Shown: positions 63,576 through 64,000 of the stretch, piece after piece
Layout of the letters: each line of letters opens with the position of its first letter
How positions within the stretch are numbered: the first letter of the stretch is position 1
NCBI GenBank assembly: GCA_034509425.1
Contig: JAVTVJ010000033.1
Location: 4,895,001-4,959,000 of the forward strand
DNA: 64,000 nt
Reading direction: 5' to 3'
Source of the DNA: Eopsaltria australis
Taxonomy: Eukaryota > Chordata > Aves > Passeriformes > Petroicidae
Translations under genes and position numbers: made by a program
Notes under the pieces: generated by a model
Told to the model about the DNA's origin: nothing
Seen by the model: the letters and a program-made list of their open reading frames with translations, nothing else
Databases searched by the model: none

Positions 63576-64000
63576 CTGCGGTGGTGGTTTCTACCCCTGA
63601 AGCCCTTGTCCCCTCTAGGAGCCTGTGGTTGAAGTAGCCCAAGCCACCCCTGGGGTGCAGTTGAACATGGTCTGCCCTAGAACAGGGCTGGGTCTCCTAG
63701 AGGTTGGCCCCTTGTCATCCATTTGTTTGACCACGTGCCCATCCCCTGTCTATCATCCCTGGTTTCTAGCAAGTTCTATGTTATTCGGTAGTTGATTGAT
63801 TTGTACCCCTGTCTGTATTCCTTTCTCCTCCCCTCATCCTTCCCAGTTGGTCCCCATCCCTTTGTCCCTCCCGGGTTCCTCCCCTGTGCTCGTCAGTGAT
63901 GGGTTATTATGTTGAAAATAAAAGTCTGATGCTCTCTGAGCTCTGGGTCTTTTGACCCTGGGCACCTGGAGCACAGTTAACTCACAGTTGCTGTGTCTCT
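63576..64000 (+). mobile_element. Well-preserved LTR, cut by window edge
   Basis: An abrupt change from AT-rich to GC-richer sequence begins with a GGTGGTGGTTTCTACCCC-type start near 63580. Downstream are C/T-rich stretches, a clean AATAAA at 63917-63922 about 25 bp after GTGCTCGTCAGTGATGGG, and then a GT/CT-rich stretch such as follows the cleavage site at the R/U5 border. This is the layout of a retroviral LTR in plus orientation, and the texture fits a young bird endogenous retrovirus. The sequence still runs in U5-like form at base 64000, so its 3' end, and whether viral internal sequence follows, cannot be seen. The start could be anywhere from about 63531 to 63585. Few signs of decay make it the youngest element here. 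Confidence 0.65.

Noticed and set aside
1..64000. CRISPR arrays, tRNA or rRNA genes, operons, bacterial promoters
   Set aside because: No regularly spaced repeats, tRNA box motifs or rRNA sequence were seen, and the genome type is vertebrate.

Overview
The window looks like a gene-poor stretch of a bird nuclear genome. The two clearest signs are CR1 LINE fragments (a plus-strand 3' end at about 48090-48357 and an older minus-strand piece at about 20640-20875) and LTRs of endogenous retroviruses of kinds I know from neoavian, perhaps passerine, genomes (about 10940-11660, 39194-39461, 53219-54061 and 63576 to the right edge). The DNA is AT-rich, with vertebrate-style microsatellites and poly(A) tracts. 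Nothing suggests bacterial, phage or plasmid DNA. I cannot name the species or chromosome.

I recognise no protein-coding gene. The open frames are short, unrelated to any family I know, often lack an ATG, and several lie antisense inside LTRs or low-complexity DNA. The window is best read as intergenic sequence (a gene desert) or part of a very long intron. Two open stretches have credible splice signals and are given as low-confidence exon candidates: 27042-27135 (acceptor, then an open frame to TAA) and 29995-30173 (acceptor and consensus donor around an open 179-nt block).

Layout: 1-10939 unique AT-rich DNA with a dense, possibly conserved patch near 6900-7100 and a G-quadruplex motif at 10355; 10940-11660 an old LTR; 11661-20639 unique DNA with a 60% GC islet near 14100-14285; 20640-20875 CR1; 20901-39193 unique DNA with microsatellites, both exon candidates and a regulatory-looking block near 26400-27400; 39194-39461 an internally deleted LTR; 39462-48089 unique DNA with a regulatory-looking block at 45480-46460; 48090-48357 CR1; 48358-53218 unique DNA with another such block at 50740-51600; 53219-54061 an LTR; 54062-63575 unique DNA with a 44-bp tandem duplication and simple repeats; 63576-64000 a well-preserved LTR cut by the window edge.

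I did not find a convincing undescribed biological system. The observations most worth checking are the two exon candidates, the three enhancer-like blocks, the imperfect hairpin at 45517-45573, several perfect short hairpins, and the preserved LTR at the right edge, which may lead into a provirus outside the window. All repeat-family calls rest on recognition from memory; no search was run.
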